Below, in pieces: positions 33,594-43,033 of a stretch of DNA of 64,000 bases. The stretch is from the NCBI GenBank assembly GCA_016795425.1, contig JAEUHG010000184.1, positions 62,001-126,000 on the forward strand. The letters run 5' to 3'. The DNA comes from Verrucomicrobiales bacterium. Its GTDB lineage: Bacteria > Verrucomicrobiota > Verrucomicrobiia > Limisphaerales > CAIMTB01. The notes beneath the pieces are model-generated. The model saw only the letters and a program-made list of their open reading frames with translations. It did not search any database and was not told the origin of the DNA. A program made the position numbers and the translations under genes. Positions within the stretch are counted from its first letter, which is position 1. The number at the start of each line of letters is the position of its first letter.

Positions 33594-36500
33594 TCAGGTG
33601 ACCGCCCGCTGCCGCGCGCGGTCGGGCCAGGTGAAGCAGATGGAGGTTCCCTCGCCCTCGGTCGATTCAATCCAGATGTGGCCGCCTCGTGATTCGACGA
33701 TGCGCTTCACCAGGGTCAGTCCGAGACCGGTGCCTGGAATCTGGCCGCCCGGGTCCAGCCGCTGGAAGATCTGGAATACCTTTTCCTGGTAGCGCTTCGG
33801 AATCCCCGGCCCGTTGTCGGTCACGCGGAATTCCCAGTCGCCGCGTCGGCGCGATGCGGAAACGCGCACACGGCCGATGGGCTTGTCCAGGTACTTGACG
33901 GCGTTATCCAGGAGGTTCTGGAAGATTTGATAGAGGCGATCGGGATTGCCCCAAATCACCGGAAGATCCGGAGCCGCCTCAATGGTGATGTGCGGTGGGG
34001 GGGCGAGCACGCCCGCGACTTCGCGTACCAGGAGCAAACTGGAGACGCTGCTTTCCGGCTCCGGAGTGCGCGCGACTTTGGCGCACGCCAGCAGGCCGTC
34101 GATCATCCTCTGGAGATGCTTCACTCGCCCGCGCAGCAGTCCCAGCAGCCGCAGACCCTCGGCGTCCAGTCGGGACGCGTGATCTTGCGACAACCACTCG
34201 GACAGCTGGTGGATGCCCCGGAGTGGGGCCTTGAGATCGTGGGTGACCACGTAGGCAAACTCGGCGAGTTCCTCGTTGGTCGACCGCAGGTCGGCCGTCC
34301 GTTCCTCGACGCGCTGTTCCAATTCCGAGTTGAGCTGGCGAATCCGTGCTTCGGCCTGCTCGCGTTGGCGGTCGATGCGGACCGCCCGGATGAGATTGGC
34401 GCAGGTGATCAGCAGCGGATCGAGCCGCCGGATCAACCCCTCCTCGTAGGCGCTGACGCGACGGTAAAGCACCACGACACCGACCACTTCCTCGTCGTGG
34501 CGCAGCGGAAACCCCAGCAACTGCTCGACGGGGGCATCGGTGGCAGCCTCGGGCGTGGACCGGGGCAAAGATCGGAGGACAGGGTTGGCGGATTTGACCA
34601 CCAACTGGAGCAGATCATGCATCGCCGCGCGATGACCTTCCGACAAGTCTCCCAAGTCCTCGCCCTCGCCCTCGACGGTGTACAGGGTCAGGCGCCGATG
34701 CTCGCCGTCCGTTTCGGTCACTTCCCCAATGAGTCCCGTCTGGCTGTCCGTCATCCGGACGAGGCGCTCCAGCATGTGGCTGAAGGTGCGAGCCGGAGCG
34801 GCGTCGGCAATGAACTGGGCCTGGACATCGCTGACCGCCTGCAGCAGTTCATGGCCCTCCCGCAGGGCGCGCTCCGCCTGTTGGCGCCGGGTGATGTCAG
34901 CAAACGAAACCACGACGCTGGTGACTCGACCGCCCTCGTCCCGCGAGAAGGGTCGTGTGTTGCTCGACAGCCAGACCAACCGACCGTCGGGACGTCGAAC
35001 CCCCATCACGGAGTCGGTGATCGGTTCCCCGGTTCTCAGGGTCACGGCCGCTGGATAGTCCTCAGGAGGCAACGGCGAGCCGTCGAGTCGGATCGTATTC
35101 CACCCCGCATCGGTGAGTCGGTGCGTCTGCAGGTAGTCCGCGGTCAGTCCGAGGATTTCCGCGGCGCTGTCGTTGAAGGTGACGAAGGAGCCGTCGCGGT
35201 TGACCAGCATCACGCCTTCGGCCAGCGCGCCGACCACTGAACGGTAGGCTTCCTCGCTCTGCCGGAGGGCCTCCTCGATGCATCGGCGTTCCCCTGCCTG
35301 GATGGCCAGCGCCACGATGTCGGCCACCGACCCGGCGAAAAGTTCCTCCTCATTTTGCCAGGCGCGGTACGGGCCCTGGTGTTCCAGACAAATGATGCCG
35401 ACCAGCCGGCCTCGAAGGCGAATACCGGCGTCGAGAATGGAGGCGATTCCCAGGGGGCGAAAATAGCTGCCCAGCAACTCCGCGGTTCGCGCGTCGTTCT
35501 CCACGTCCGGGACCGACACCAGTCGATCGCGGGTGACGGCTTCGAAATAGCTGGGGTAGTCCGAGACCCGCAGTTCGAGTTTGGCGTCGCGGATGCTGTT
35601 GCCGGCTTCGAATAGACTGACACAGCGGAGAACCGTGTCGTTCTCCTCGAAGAGCCACACATTGACGCGCGACACGCCCATTCCCCGGGCGGCCGCGGCC
35701 GTGATCTCCTCGAGGGACGCACTGAGGTCGCCCTGGGTCACCAAATCGCTGCGGGCGAGCTCGAGCAGGGCCGCATTGGCTCGACGGAGCCGTTCTGTGC
35801 CGTCGCGAAGCGTCGCATCCGTGAGATGGCGTTCGATCGCAACGCCTGCGAGCGAGGCCGCGAGACGCAACAAGTCGAGCAGTTCCAGCGGTGGCGTGGC
35901 CGCATCTTCCTCGAAGGCGACAAAGGCACCCAATCGTGGACCGCTGCGTGCCGCGATGGGAACCACGATGGCCGATGCCCATCGGCGTTGCTCGGTTTCC
36001 TCCAGGCGGGTGAAGGAGTCCGATATCTCGGCGAAGTTTCGCACCACCCGCGCGCCTTCGTCCGGCGACGCCATCAGCAGGCCCACGGCTTCCGCGCGTC
36101 GCGCGAGATTGGCGAGGAGATGGTTCGAAGTCCCCCGGAAGGTCGGGGCTAGGATCGTCGGGCCGGGCCGCTCATCCCCATGAAACCAGATGACCCAGCA
36201 CCGAATGCCATGATAGCGCGCCTCCGTGACCCGTACCAAATCGGAGAGTACATCCGAAGCGGGCCTGCCGGTGGCGATCCATTCCAGGATCCGCTTCTGG
36301 CCGGCAAGAAAATCCTCGGCGCGCTTGCGGGCGCTGATGTCGCGGACATGCAGGAGCAAGGCCGGTTGACCCTCAGGCAGGGTCACTCGCGTGGCTCGAA
36401 GCTCGACGGGCACGGAAACGCCGTCGCTGCGGAGGCTGAGGCCCTCGGCAATGGATTGTTCCCCGGAGGCGAGGCGCTGGAAGCCGATCAAAACCTCCTC

Positions 36501-37928
36501 CCGCAGATGGGGCGGGACGAGTTGGCTGACGTGGCGCCCCACCAACTCGCGGCGTGTCAGTCGATGCAAGTCGCAGGCGGCCTGATTGACATCAAGAACC
36601 ACGCCCTCGATGGATTCGACGAAGACCGCATCCGGTGAGTTCTCGAAGAGATCGCGGAAACGGGCCCGCTCCGCTGCCAACGCGATTTCGGCCTGCTTCC
36701 GTGAGGTGATATCGCGGGCGACGCCGTTGATCCGAATGGAAGAACTGATCGGATGCCGAATGACGGCGCCTTGATCGAGGATCCAGCGAATCGTGCCGTC
36801 ACGACCCTTGATGCGGTACTCAACGGCGTAACCGCCGCCCGGGCTCTTCAAGGCGTCATTCAAGGCCTCGAGGAGGCGTCGACGATCGCTCGAATCAATC
36901 CGCGACAGCACGGCGTGCAGCCGATTCTGGACACGGGCTGGTTTGACGCCGGTTAGGCGTTCAAATGAGGGGCTCAGATAGGCCAGGCGGCGGTTGGGAA
37001 GCTCGAGAACCCAGAGCACGTCGCGCGCTTGTTCTGCCAGTTGTCGAAAGCGCTCCTCGCTGAGTCGCAGCGCCTCGGAAGCATTGAGGCGGTCCAACTC
37101 CGATCCGGCACGCGCGGCCAGGATGCGAAGCATATCGAGTTGAGCTGTCGACGGCTCGAAGGGCGCGTTGTGAAGAATCGATAGGATCCCATGCACCTGT
37201 CCTCGGGCGTCCCACAGAGGCAGTCCCAGAAAGGATTGGGCGTCGCCATCGAGCAGGTCGGTGACCCCGGGGTACCTCGAAGAAAGATCCTTCGGATGAA
37301 TGACGACGTCGCGTCCGAGGATTTCGAAACAGGGAGTACCAGCCAGGGCGTAGGAAAAATTGGGTGCAAATCGGTCGCCGGCCCAGACCGCCAGGGTTTG
37401 CACTCGCGGCGCCCCGGCGAGAGGCAGCATGCCAATGAACACATACTTCACCCGGAGCGTTTCGGAGACGCTCCGGGCGATCGTTCGAAAGAAATCCTCA
37501 CCCCGGCCTTTTGCCGTCATGGCGGCCAGATTGCGCAGAACATCCTCCGCTCGTTTTCGGTCGGTGACATCACGGGCAAAGCCCTCGAGCCGCAGGGGCT
37601 GGCCATGCACTCCACCCAGGATCCGGGAAGTGACCTCGATCGTTCGCCGTTGGCCCGCGCGATCCACGATCTCGGTGACGAATGGATCACCCATCCCGCC
37701 GCTGCGGAATCGCGAGGCGAGACGATCCGCGGTGCGCCGGTGTTCGTCCGGAGGCAGCACTTCGAAGATGGAATGCCCCACCAGATCCGATTCGCGATAT
37801 CCAAGAAGGGTCTCCGCCGCCGCGTTCAGCGATAGAAAGCGACCGTCCTGATCGAGAAGATAGATCGCGTCGGAAACAGGGTTCCTCGGTTCACCGCGGA
37901 TCTCTGCCGTTGGGGAACGGTCATCCAT
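33594..37928 (-). CDS. Giant multi-PAS/GAF sensor histidine kinase
   Basis: A 1444-residue, apparently soluble kinase; no membrane helix is seen. Domains in order: PAS (about 15-127), GAF (135-285), PAS (295-415), PAS (420-542), GAF (550-705), GAF (720-895), PAS (925-1038), GAF (1045-1190), a coiled coil (1195-1220), HisKA with AYVVTHDLKAPLRGI (phospho-His1230), and HATPase_c with NLLDNAVKYLD (N box), DNGPGIP (G1) and GTGLGLTLVKRIVE (G2). The DLKAPLRG type of H box is shared with phytochrome-like kinases that work with Rcp1-type response regulators. A REC-LuxR-REC regulator is encoded 203 bases upstream on the same strand and ends in such a receiver. No chromophore Cys was identified. Confidence 0.93.
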   Translation of the reverse strand: MDDRSPTAEIRGEPRNPVSDAIYLLDQDGRFLSLNAAAETLLGYRESDLVGHSIFEVLPPDEHRRTADRLASRFRSGGMGDPFVTEIVDRAGQRRTIEVTSRILGGVHGQPLRLEGFARDVTDRKRAEDVLRNLAAMTAKGRGEDFFRTIARSVSETLRVKYVFIGMLPLAGAPRVQTLAVWAGDRFAPNFSYALAGTPCFEILGRDVVIHPKDLSSRYPGVTDLLDGDAQSFLGLPLWDARGQVHGILSILHNAPFEPSTAQLDMLRILAARAGSELDRLNASEALRLSEERFRQLAEQARDVLWVLELPNRRLAYLSPSFERLTGVKPARVQNRLHAVLSRIDSSDRRRLLEALNDALKSPGGGYAVEYRIKGRDGTIRWILDQGAVIRHPISSSIRINGVARDITSRKQAEIALAAERARFRDLFENSPDAVFVESIEGVVLDVNQAACDLHRLTRRELVGRHVSQLVPPHLREEVLIGFQRLASGEQSIAEGLSLRSDGVSVPVELRATRVTLPEGQPALLLHVRDISARKRAEDFLAGQKRILEWIATGRPASDVLSDLVRVTEARYHGIRCWVIWFHGDERPGPTILAPTFRGTSNHLLANLARRAEAVGLLMASPDEGARVVRNFAEISDSFTRLEETEQRRWASAIVVPIAARSGPRLGAFVAFEEDAATPPLELLDLLRLAASLAGVAIERHLTDATLRDGTERLRRANAALLELARSDLVTQGDLSASLEEITAAAARGMGVSRVNVWLFEENDTVLRCVSLFEAGNSIRDAKLELRVSDYPSYFEAVTRDRLVSVPDVENDARTAELLGSYFRPLGIASILDAGIRLRGRLVGIICLEHQGPYRAWQNEEELFAGSVADIVALAIQAGERRCIEEALRQSEEAYRSVVGALAEGVMLVNRDGSFVTFNDSAAEILGLTADYLQTHRLTDAGWNTIRLDGSPLPPEDYPAAVTLRTGEPITDSVMGVRRPDGRLVWLSSNTRPFSRDEGGRVTSVVVSFADITRRQQAERALREGHELLQAVSDVQAQFIADAAPARTFSHMLERLVRMTDSQTGLIGEVTETDGEHRRLTLYTVEGEGEDLGDLSEGHRAAMHDLLQLVVKSANPVLRSLPRSTPEAATDAPVEQLLGFPLRHDEEVVGVVVLYRRVSAYEEGLIRRLDPLLITCANLIRAVRIDRQREQAEARIRQLNSELEQRVEERTADLRSTNEELAEFAYVVTHDLKAPLRGIHQLSEWLSQDHASRLDAEGLRLLGLLRGRVKHLQRMIDGLLACAKVARTPEPESSVSSLLLVREVAGVLAPPPHITIEAAPDLPVIWGNPDRLYQIFQNLLDNAVKYLDKPIGRVRVSASRRRGDWEFRVTDNGPGIPKRYQEKVFQIFQRLDPGGQIPGTGLGLTLVKRIVESRGGHIWIESTEGEGTSICFTWPDRARQRAVT

Positions 37929-38076
37929 GACAGGCTAAGGTCGCCCGCGCCATTGACCTGCAGGTCCGCGGGGCATCGGCACCGAAGGTCCCTGATTTCC
38001 AAACCGTCTGCCAGCCCAGAGGTGAGGAATTCAACACGTCCGGGCGGAAGGACTTGCGGAGGGTGTAGGATAGCAG

Positions 38077-38109
38077 AACACCGCCCGTGGTCGATCCCAG
38101 GGCGGTGTT
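38077..38109 (-). terminator. Hairpin after the response-regulator gene
   Basis: A perfect 10-bp inverted repeat (38077-38086 with 38100-38109), with a 13-base loop, lies 23 bases after the regulator stop. The downstream T tract on the minus strand is poor, so it may act as an attenuator or mRNA-stability element between the regulator and kinase genes rather than as a full terminator. Confidence 0.55.
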
Positions 38110-38131
38110 TGAATCCGGCAAAGAAACGGCG

Positions 38132-39310
38132 TCAAGCAGCGTGCGACACCACCGGGTCCTCGGGTGACGGCCCGGGGCGGCGTGGGAACGGAGGCGGAGA
38201 GTTGAAACTCCAGAACTCCGCCAGGCTGCGCAGCATCTCCACGTACTCCTCGGAGCGTGTCGGCTTGACGAGATACGCCATGATGCCGAGCTGGTAGAGA
38301 CGATCCCGATCCGCCTCGTGGGGCGAGGTCGTCAGCACCGCCACCGGCAAGGTCCGAAGCATGGGATCCCGGCGCAGTTCCGCCAGAAACTCGTGCCCGT
38401 TCATCCGGGGCATGTTGATGTCGAGAAGGATCAGGAAGGGCAGCGGATGGCCATCCGACCGCAGCCATTGGAGGGCTGCCTCGCCGTGGCGAGCCACCTC
38501 GATGGGAAACGCGGCCGGCAGGCGTGCCAACGCGCGTTCCAAGCTCAAAACATCCACCTCGTCGTCCTCCACCAGCAACAGGGGCCGCTTCTCGCGGCAG
38601 AACCGCTGCAAACGGTCGGCGCGAGCGCGATTCTGCTGCCAGGCCGTGGCAAAGCGCATCAACTCATGGACGCTGTTGAGGCCGAGCTTTTGCCGGATAT
38701 TGGCGCGATGGACATCGACGGTGCGGGGGCTGATCCCCAGGCGATCGCCGATTTCCTTGGCTTCGAAGCCTTCCCCGGTGAGTTGGAACACCTCCAGCTC
38801 ACGTTCGGTGAGAATGTCCTCGGGCGAGGAATCCACGCCGGCGCCCGGTTCCTCGCGTTTGACGAGTTTCGGCAGCAGGCCGGGAGACATGTAGCGCTCG
38901 CCGGAAGCCACCTGCCGGATCGCGGCCAGCAATGCGTCCGGAGCGGTCGCCGGATCGAGGAATCCTTTGACGCCGGCACCCAGGGCGGAATCCAGAAGTT
39001 CAGGAGTGCCGCTTTCGGCCAACAAGACCAGCGCCGGCGGGTTGGCACCGGAAATGGCCGGAAGGGTTACCCCCAGGGTGCGCAGTTCCACAACCGCCGA
39101 TTCATCCAGCACAATCACCTCGGGGCGCAGTTGGTCGAGTTGTGGCAGCGTGCGCGCCATGTCTGGCGCTTCGCCGACAAGTTCGACTCCCGGCTGACCC
39201 GAGATGCAGTTCCGCAGTCCAGCCCGGGCGAGGGCGTTGCCGAGGGTCAATAAGACGCGAATGCTCCCCTTCCCGGAGGGCGTCGAAGTGGGCGTGTTCA
39301 ATGTGGACAT
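38132..39310 (-). CDS. Response regulator with REC-LuxR HTH-REC architecture
   Basis: A 392-residue protein. Receiver 1 (about 18-135) keeps Asp69 in VIVLDES. It lacks the N-terminal acidic pair (LLTLGN where DD is expected) and the usual Lys (GFLDP), so it looks like a pseudo-receiver. A NarL/LuxR helix-turn-helix spans about 164-228 (LTERELEVFQLTGEGFEAKEIGDRLGISPRTVDVHRANIRQKLG). Receiver 2 (about 243-360) is canonical Rcp1/CheY-like: ED249-D250, phospho-Asp297 in LLDINMPRMNG, Thr327 and Lys349. A C-terminal receiver after the HTH is unusual. It probably receives phosphate from the large kinase downstream. The start is at the ATG 39310. Confidence 0.9.
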   Translation of the reverse strand: MSTLNTPTSTPSGKGSIRVLLTLGNALARAGLRNCISGQPGVELVGEAPDMARTLPQLDQLRPEVIVLDESAVVELRTLGVTLPAISGANPPALVLLAESGTPELLDSALGAGVKGFLDPATAPDALLAAIRQVASGERYMSPGLLPKLVKREEPGAGVDSSPEDILTERELEVFQLTGEGFEAKEIGDRLGISPRTVDVHRANIRQKLGLNSVHELMRFATAWQQNRARADRLQRFCREKRPLLLVEDDEVDVLSLERALARLPAAFPIEVARHGEAALQWLRSDGHPLPFLILLDINMPRMNGHEFLAELRRDPMLRTLPVAVLTTSPHEADRDRLYQLGIMAYLVKPTRSEEYVEMLRSLAEFWSFNSPPPFPRRPGPSPEDPVVSHAA

Positions 39311-39715
39311 GTTCTTACGTCGTAATTCGGGAGACTTCAAATCCGGTTATGCAGAACCGCTGACAAATTAGCGAATGCTGGTCAATCCTAAAAGCCTTAC
39401 CCATGAACCGCCTGGGCGGGCTTCCGAGCCGATTTATCCTGCCCCGGACCGCCTTTCGGCGTCCGCTGCATGCCGACAAAGGCACCCGCTTCCCGCCGTG
39501 ATCGCGACGGAGAGCGTGCCTCTGCTGGCCGGTTGAATCTCCCGACTCTCATACAGAGATTATCGTAAGAAACAGGGCGTTCCTTTAGGACCGTGGTAAA
39601 GTTCGTGACGCCAACGGTCCTCTGCATTTCTGGGTGATAGGAAAGCCGCCGCAGGCTGCGCGAAAATAGAGCAAGCCAGTTGCATAAGGAATTCTCAAAA
39701 CCAGGTTCGCCGACT
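39311..39715. other. Intergenic region of about 400 bases, no supported gene
   Basis: It lies between the regulator gene start and the end of the ABC-2-like gene and has more A+T than its surroundings. It holds an 8-bp inverted repeat AGGACCGT (39587-39594) / ACGGTCCT (39614-39621) and a short GC hairpin near 39446-39463. One 76-codon minus frame is open, but its composition is not gene-like. It presumably contains the regulator promoter; a small RNA cannot be excluded. Confidence 0.45.
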
Positions 39716-41296
39716 TTATGCTCCGGCCCGGGGAGGCCCGAAGCCCGGACCCAGCTGCCCAGGAAAATACCAGCGCACCACCAAGTCCCGAAATCGCAGC
39801 AGGACCGGATTGCAATTCAAGATGGCGATCAGGTCGATCAGGAGGCGCCCACCATTGCAGAAGATCGTCGGCAAAACCACGATCAAGAGGCTGGTCCTCA
39901 GCAGTGCCTTGGACGGTCGGTCATAAAAAAGGGCCCAACGCGAAGCGTGGATGGCGACCGCCACTAGATCCAGGGCATGCACCAGGGAAGTGAACAAAGC
40001 CGGGGCCGCGCCGACGACCACCTGCGTGGCGACGGTGGGCCAGTCGCCACCCGCGAGGAGGCGGCCGGCAACACCCATCCCGACCTGGCCGGCTGCCAGG
40101 ACCAGAAAGGGACCCAGAACGGTGCGGCGCAATCCTGCGAAGTGCCCGCGAAGGAACTGGCGATCCGTCACGGGGGTAATCAGCAGCATCTCCATCGTCC
40201 CATTGCGGCAGGCATCGTTCAAAAAATAGACGGCCTGGGTGGCCAAGAGAAATTTCAGGATGAATTGGCCGACACCCAGCACCGTCGCCGCGGCCGTGCC
40301 GACCGTCAGCCGAGACGACCCGATCGCGGTCGATCCTATCACCATCACCGCCAGTGCCAGGCTGCCCGTCGCCACCCACCAGGCACTGCGGCGAAGCCAT
40401 GGGTCACGCTCGGCCAGCCAGGCAAGCGGACCATCGGCAAACCGTGGGCGGCACGTCGCCATCCACTGAAACGCACCGGCGGTGTCCGCGGGCTTTAGGC
40501 GGGTCGTCGGCGCGTCGCCTTCCCTCGCCGGAAGACGCCAGCTTCGATGGGCCATGATAGCGGCGGCCACCAGTGCCACCCAGGCCAGGGCATGCTGGAT
40601 GGCGAGGCCGCCCCAAAATGCCCGCGGAAAACGCTGATAGAGTTGATCTCCGGACAGTGAAAAAAGGAGGGCTGGACTGACCGCCTGCAAGGGAACTTCC
40701 GTCCACGGTTGACCCATCCTCGCCAGCCAGGAGCCGACCAGGGGTGGCAGGGCGGCGATGGAGAGAAGAATACAGGCCGTCCAGCCGACCGCCCGGCGGT
40801 CCTCGGTTTGAATGCTCGATACCCAAAGGCCGATGGACATCGAAAGGAACAGCGCGTTGGCAATCAGCCCTTGCAAGCGCCAGAATTCCCCGGCAGTGAC
40901 GCCGCCCAGGCACAACGTCAAAGCCGCGATCGGAAAAGTGGCGAGCAAGCCGTGCAAGGGAATCAACACCAACGCCACCAATTTTCCGGCGACGATGTCG
41001 TACCCTCGCAAGTCCGTCAGAAACAGGAACCCGAGGGTTCCTTCGCGCCGTTCCCGGCTCAGCGAATCAGCCGTAAGCATGGGCCCCGACAGCAGGGCCA
41101 GAAGAAGTCCGAGCGCACCCAGCAGGCGCAGAAGCTCCGCGCCTCCCCCGCTCGACGTGCCGCCGACCCAGTGCGGCAGCATGAAGAGCCCTCCCAGCAC
41201 GACGGCAATCAGTGCCCCTAGGCGGCGAACTCGGAACGTGGCCCGTCGACGGGAAGCGACGAGCAATTCGCGGCGGACAATGGGGAGGAAGGTCAC
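39716..41296 (-). CDS. ABC-2-type permease-like multi-span membrane protein
   Basis: A 526-residue protein with a GTG start and about ten to twelve hydrophobic helices. The segment LTADSLSRERREGTLGFLFLTDLRGYDIVAGKL (about residues 73-105) is the amphipathic coupling region of ABC-2 exporters, which contact a separate ATPase. The pattern recurs weakly in the second half (NDACRNGTMEMLLITPVTDRQFLRGHFAGLRR, about 355-385), so the gene may be two fused half-permeases. No ABC ATPase gene is adjacent. The upstream zinc-ribbon membrane protein ends 3 bases before it, so the two are cotranscribed. Substrate unknown. Confidence 0.82.
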   Translation of the reverse strand: MTFLPIVRRELLVASRRRATFRVRRLGALIAVVLGGLFMLPHWVGGTSSGGGAELLRLLGALGLLLALLSGPMLTADSLSRERREGTLGFLFLTDLRGYDIVAGKLVALVLIPLHGLLATFPIAALTLCLGGVTAGEFWRLQGLIANALFLSMSIGLWVSSIQTEDRRAVGWTACILLSIAALPPLVGSWLARMGQPWTEVPLQAVSPALLFSLSGDQLYQRFPRAFWGGLAIQHALAWVALVAAAIMAHRSWRLPAREGDAPTTRLKPADTAGAFQWMATCRPRFADGPLAWLAERDPWLRRSAWWVATGSLALAVMVIGSTAIGSSRLTVGTAAATVLGVGQFILKFLLATQAVYFLNDACRNGTMEMLLITPVTDRQFLRGHFAGLRRTVLGPFLVLAAGQVGMGVAGRLLAGGDWPTVATQVVVGAAPALFTSLVHALDLVAVAIHASRWALFYDRPSKALLRTSLLIVVLPTIFCNGGRLLIDLIAILNCNPVLLRFRDLVVRWYFPGQLGPGFGPPRAGA

Positions 41297-41299
41297 AAC

Positions 41300-41902
41300 T
41301 CAGCGATCCCCGGCCGTCGGCGGTAGGGAACGTGGATCCACCTTGTACTTCCGCGGTGGGCGGCTTCCGGGAAACGCACCGGTCTGCCACCAGTGTCGAA
41401 CGGTCCAAAGGGAAGCAAGCCCGATTAGCACCAGGAGGCTTCCCAGGATCGTTTGGCGCCGCGTGATTCGTCGTTCTTCGGCTTCGCTCTCGCGTTCTCC
41501 TTTGCTGAGCACGGTGCGGGCGGCTCTTAGTTGCTGCGCGCGCTCCACCACAGGTTTCCAGGAAACGACACCCGCAGGAGAAAGGATCAGCTGGTAGTAG
41601 CGCGAGGTGCACTCGGGGCGGAGGCAACGGTGATCCGCCAGACGTTGGCGTGGCGTGGCAGTGGGTGGGTGGATTGAGGCGGGGGCGTCCGATGCCTCGG
41701 CAAGAGCGAGAGCCTCCGAAATTTCTTCGCCGCTGGCGACGGCGCCACAGTCGACGCAGCGAGCCTGCACCTGGAGGGCGAGGATTTCGCGCAGACGTGG
41801 ACCGCCAATACCGACCTCAGCCAAAGCCGCCACCAAACCCTCGATCCATCCCTCCAATTCATTGAGATGAAACTCGGGAGTTATCTGAGGTTCTTGGGTC
41901 AT
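41300..41902 (-). CDS. Small membrane protein with a zinc-ribbon-like Cys array
   Basis: A 200-residue protein. Residues about 45-95 contain CVDCG and CLRPEC (C-x2-C ... C-x4-C), a likely zinc site. A polar charged stretch follows, then one membrane helix (about 150-170, TILGSLLVLIGLASLWTV) and a short basic tail. No family recognised. The ATG at 41902 is preferred over upstream alternatives because the residues before it are uncharacteristic. Its coupling to the ABC-2-like gene suggests an accessory function for that transporter. Confidence 0.65.
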   Translation of the reverse strand: MTQEPQITPEFHLNELEGWIEGLVAALAEVGIGGPRLREILALQVQARCVDCGAVASGEEISEALALAEASDAPASIHPPTATPRQRLADHRCLRPECTSRYYQLILSPAGVVSWKPVVERAQQLRAARTVLSKGERESEAEERRITRRQTILGSLLVLIGLASLWTVRHWWQTGAFPGSRPPRKYKVDPRSLPPTAGDR

Positions 41903-42006
41903 GGGGTGGTAAAAGGGAGAGTCATCCAATGCTGAGGCGTTGATCGTGGCGGAGTGACGATTCCAAATCGCCGCCCGCACCAGGACGAGTGCGGAGGGTG
42001 GAGAGA

Positions 42007-42861
42007 TTAGGGGGCGAGAACGACTTCACCCGGACGGTACCAGATCCATTCCTTGGTGGCCTCATACGGATAGTAGGGATCCTCGGTGAGAGAGCGCGAG
42101 AAGTCATGGAACTTGGCGTGGCCGTCGACGAAGGCCACCGGCGAGCGGAATTCTCGCGGGGCCAATTGCGGATCGGTGAATTCGGTCGGGCCTTTGCTCA
42201 TGTGCCATTGAAACCAGCGGGGGCCGGAACTGAGACAGCCGTAGATCCGCGCCGGCGGTTCGTGAATCAGGATGTACAGGGCTGGATTGGGGGCCCAATC
42301 GTCCGATTGCCCGGCGAGGCCCTCCGCGGCCCGCGTGAGCCGGAAGCCGCCATCCGAAAGGGTCGTGAGGGAACCGCTGTTGTAATGGTAGCTGCAACCC
42401 ACGGTGGCGTAGTTCGAAGGGGTTTGGCGCCCCCCGCCGTCACAGGGAAGATTCGATTGCCCTTTGTCGCGCGGGCATTTGTAGACCGCCGATGGCGGCA
42501 TGTAGCTGTAGAGCGGGCGCGCTTCGGCCGAGGGATAAACCTCGGTCAAACCGTCGGTGGGGTGCTGTCCGCCCAAGGCAAACTGGCACGACTTCAAGGC
42601 CCCGGTGCGCTGCCGTGTTTGGAGGTCATACTCCCGCACGTTTTCAGGGGGATACCGACCTTCGCTATCCTCGCTGTACACCCGGATGGCAATTCCCATT
42701 TGCCGCACGTTGTTGATGCAGGTGATGACGTGGGCGCGTTCCTTGGCGCCGGCCAGTGAGGGAAGGAGCAGGCTGGCGAGAATGCTGATGATGGCCACCA
42801 CCACCAGGAGTTCGATCAGCGTGAACCCGCTGGCTCTGGGGTGATGGAAAACCACACGCAT
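42007..42861 (-). CDS. Type II secretion/type IV pilin-like pseudopilin with H-x9-DG-type C-terminus
   Basis: A 284-residue protein with a class III prepilin signal: GFTLIELLVVVAIISILASLLLPSLAGAKERA, with cleavage after Gly12 and Glu at +5. The body has CINNVRQMGIAIRVYSEDSEGRYPP and paired Cys (YKCPRDKG), and ends with FVDGHAKFHDFS, a form of the H-x9-DG region found in the DUF1559-like pseudopilins abundant in Planctomycetes and Verrucomicrobia. Such genes are usually scattered singletons with unknown roles, perhaps in surface fibres. A prepilin peptidase is not in the window. Confidence 0.9.
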   Translation of the reverse strand: MRVVFHHPRASGFTLIELLVVVAIISILASLLLPSLAGAKERAHVITCINNVRQMGIAIRVYSEDSEGRYPPENVREYDLQTRQRTGALKSCQFALGGQHPTDGLTEVYPSAEARPLYSYMPPSAVYKCPRDKGQSNLPCDGGGRQTPSNYATVGCSYHYNSGSLTTLSDGGFRLTRAAEGLAGQSDDWAPNPALYILIHEPPARIYGCLSSGPRWFQWHMSKGPTEFTDPQLAPREFRSPVAFVDGHAKFHDFSRSLTEDPYYPYEATKEWIWYRPGEVVLAP

Positions 42862-42975
42862 GGGGAGGATTACGGCTGTCTGCTGAGGGTAGCGTCAGCC
42901 GAGAGGGCGGCGCAAGGGCGCCACTGGCCCGACCAGGAACCGGAATTCTGCGTGGATGCCCTCGCCATGAAATGC

Positions 42976-43007
42976 AAAACCGGGACGAGTTTCCTCGTCC
43001 CGGTTTT
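42976..43007 (-). terminator. Terminator of the PEP-CTERM gene
   Basis: A perfect 14-bp stem (42976-42989 with 42994-43007) around the loop TTTC, with A/T ends on both sides, gives a T run on the minus strand. It begins 26 bases after the stop of the PEP-CTERM gene. It is symmetric enough to work on both strands, but only minus-strand genes flank it. Confidence 0.88.
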
Positions 43008-43033
43008 GGAAATCATTCACCGACCGATGTCGG

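Noticed and set aside
33927..35240. 437-codon plus-strand frame opposite the histidine kinase, and similar long antisense frames at 9706-10905, 19918-21297 and 15766-16953
   Set aside because: All are mirror frames of clear genes on the other strand; none has a plausible start context or domain.
38318..39253. 311-codon plus-strand frame opposite the response regulator
   Set aside because: The minus strand encodes two receiver domains and a LuxR HTH in the same DNA.
39397..39627. 76-codon minus-strand frame in the 39.3-39.7 kb gap
   Set aside because: No ribosome site, no hydrophobic or domain pattern; composition like other non-coding frames.
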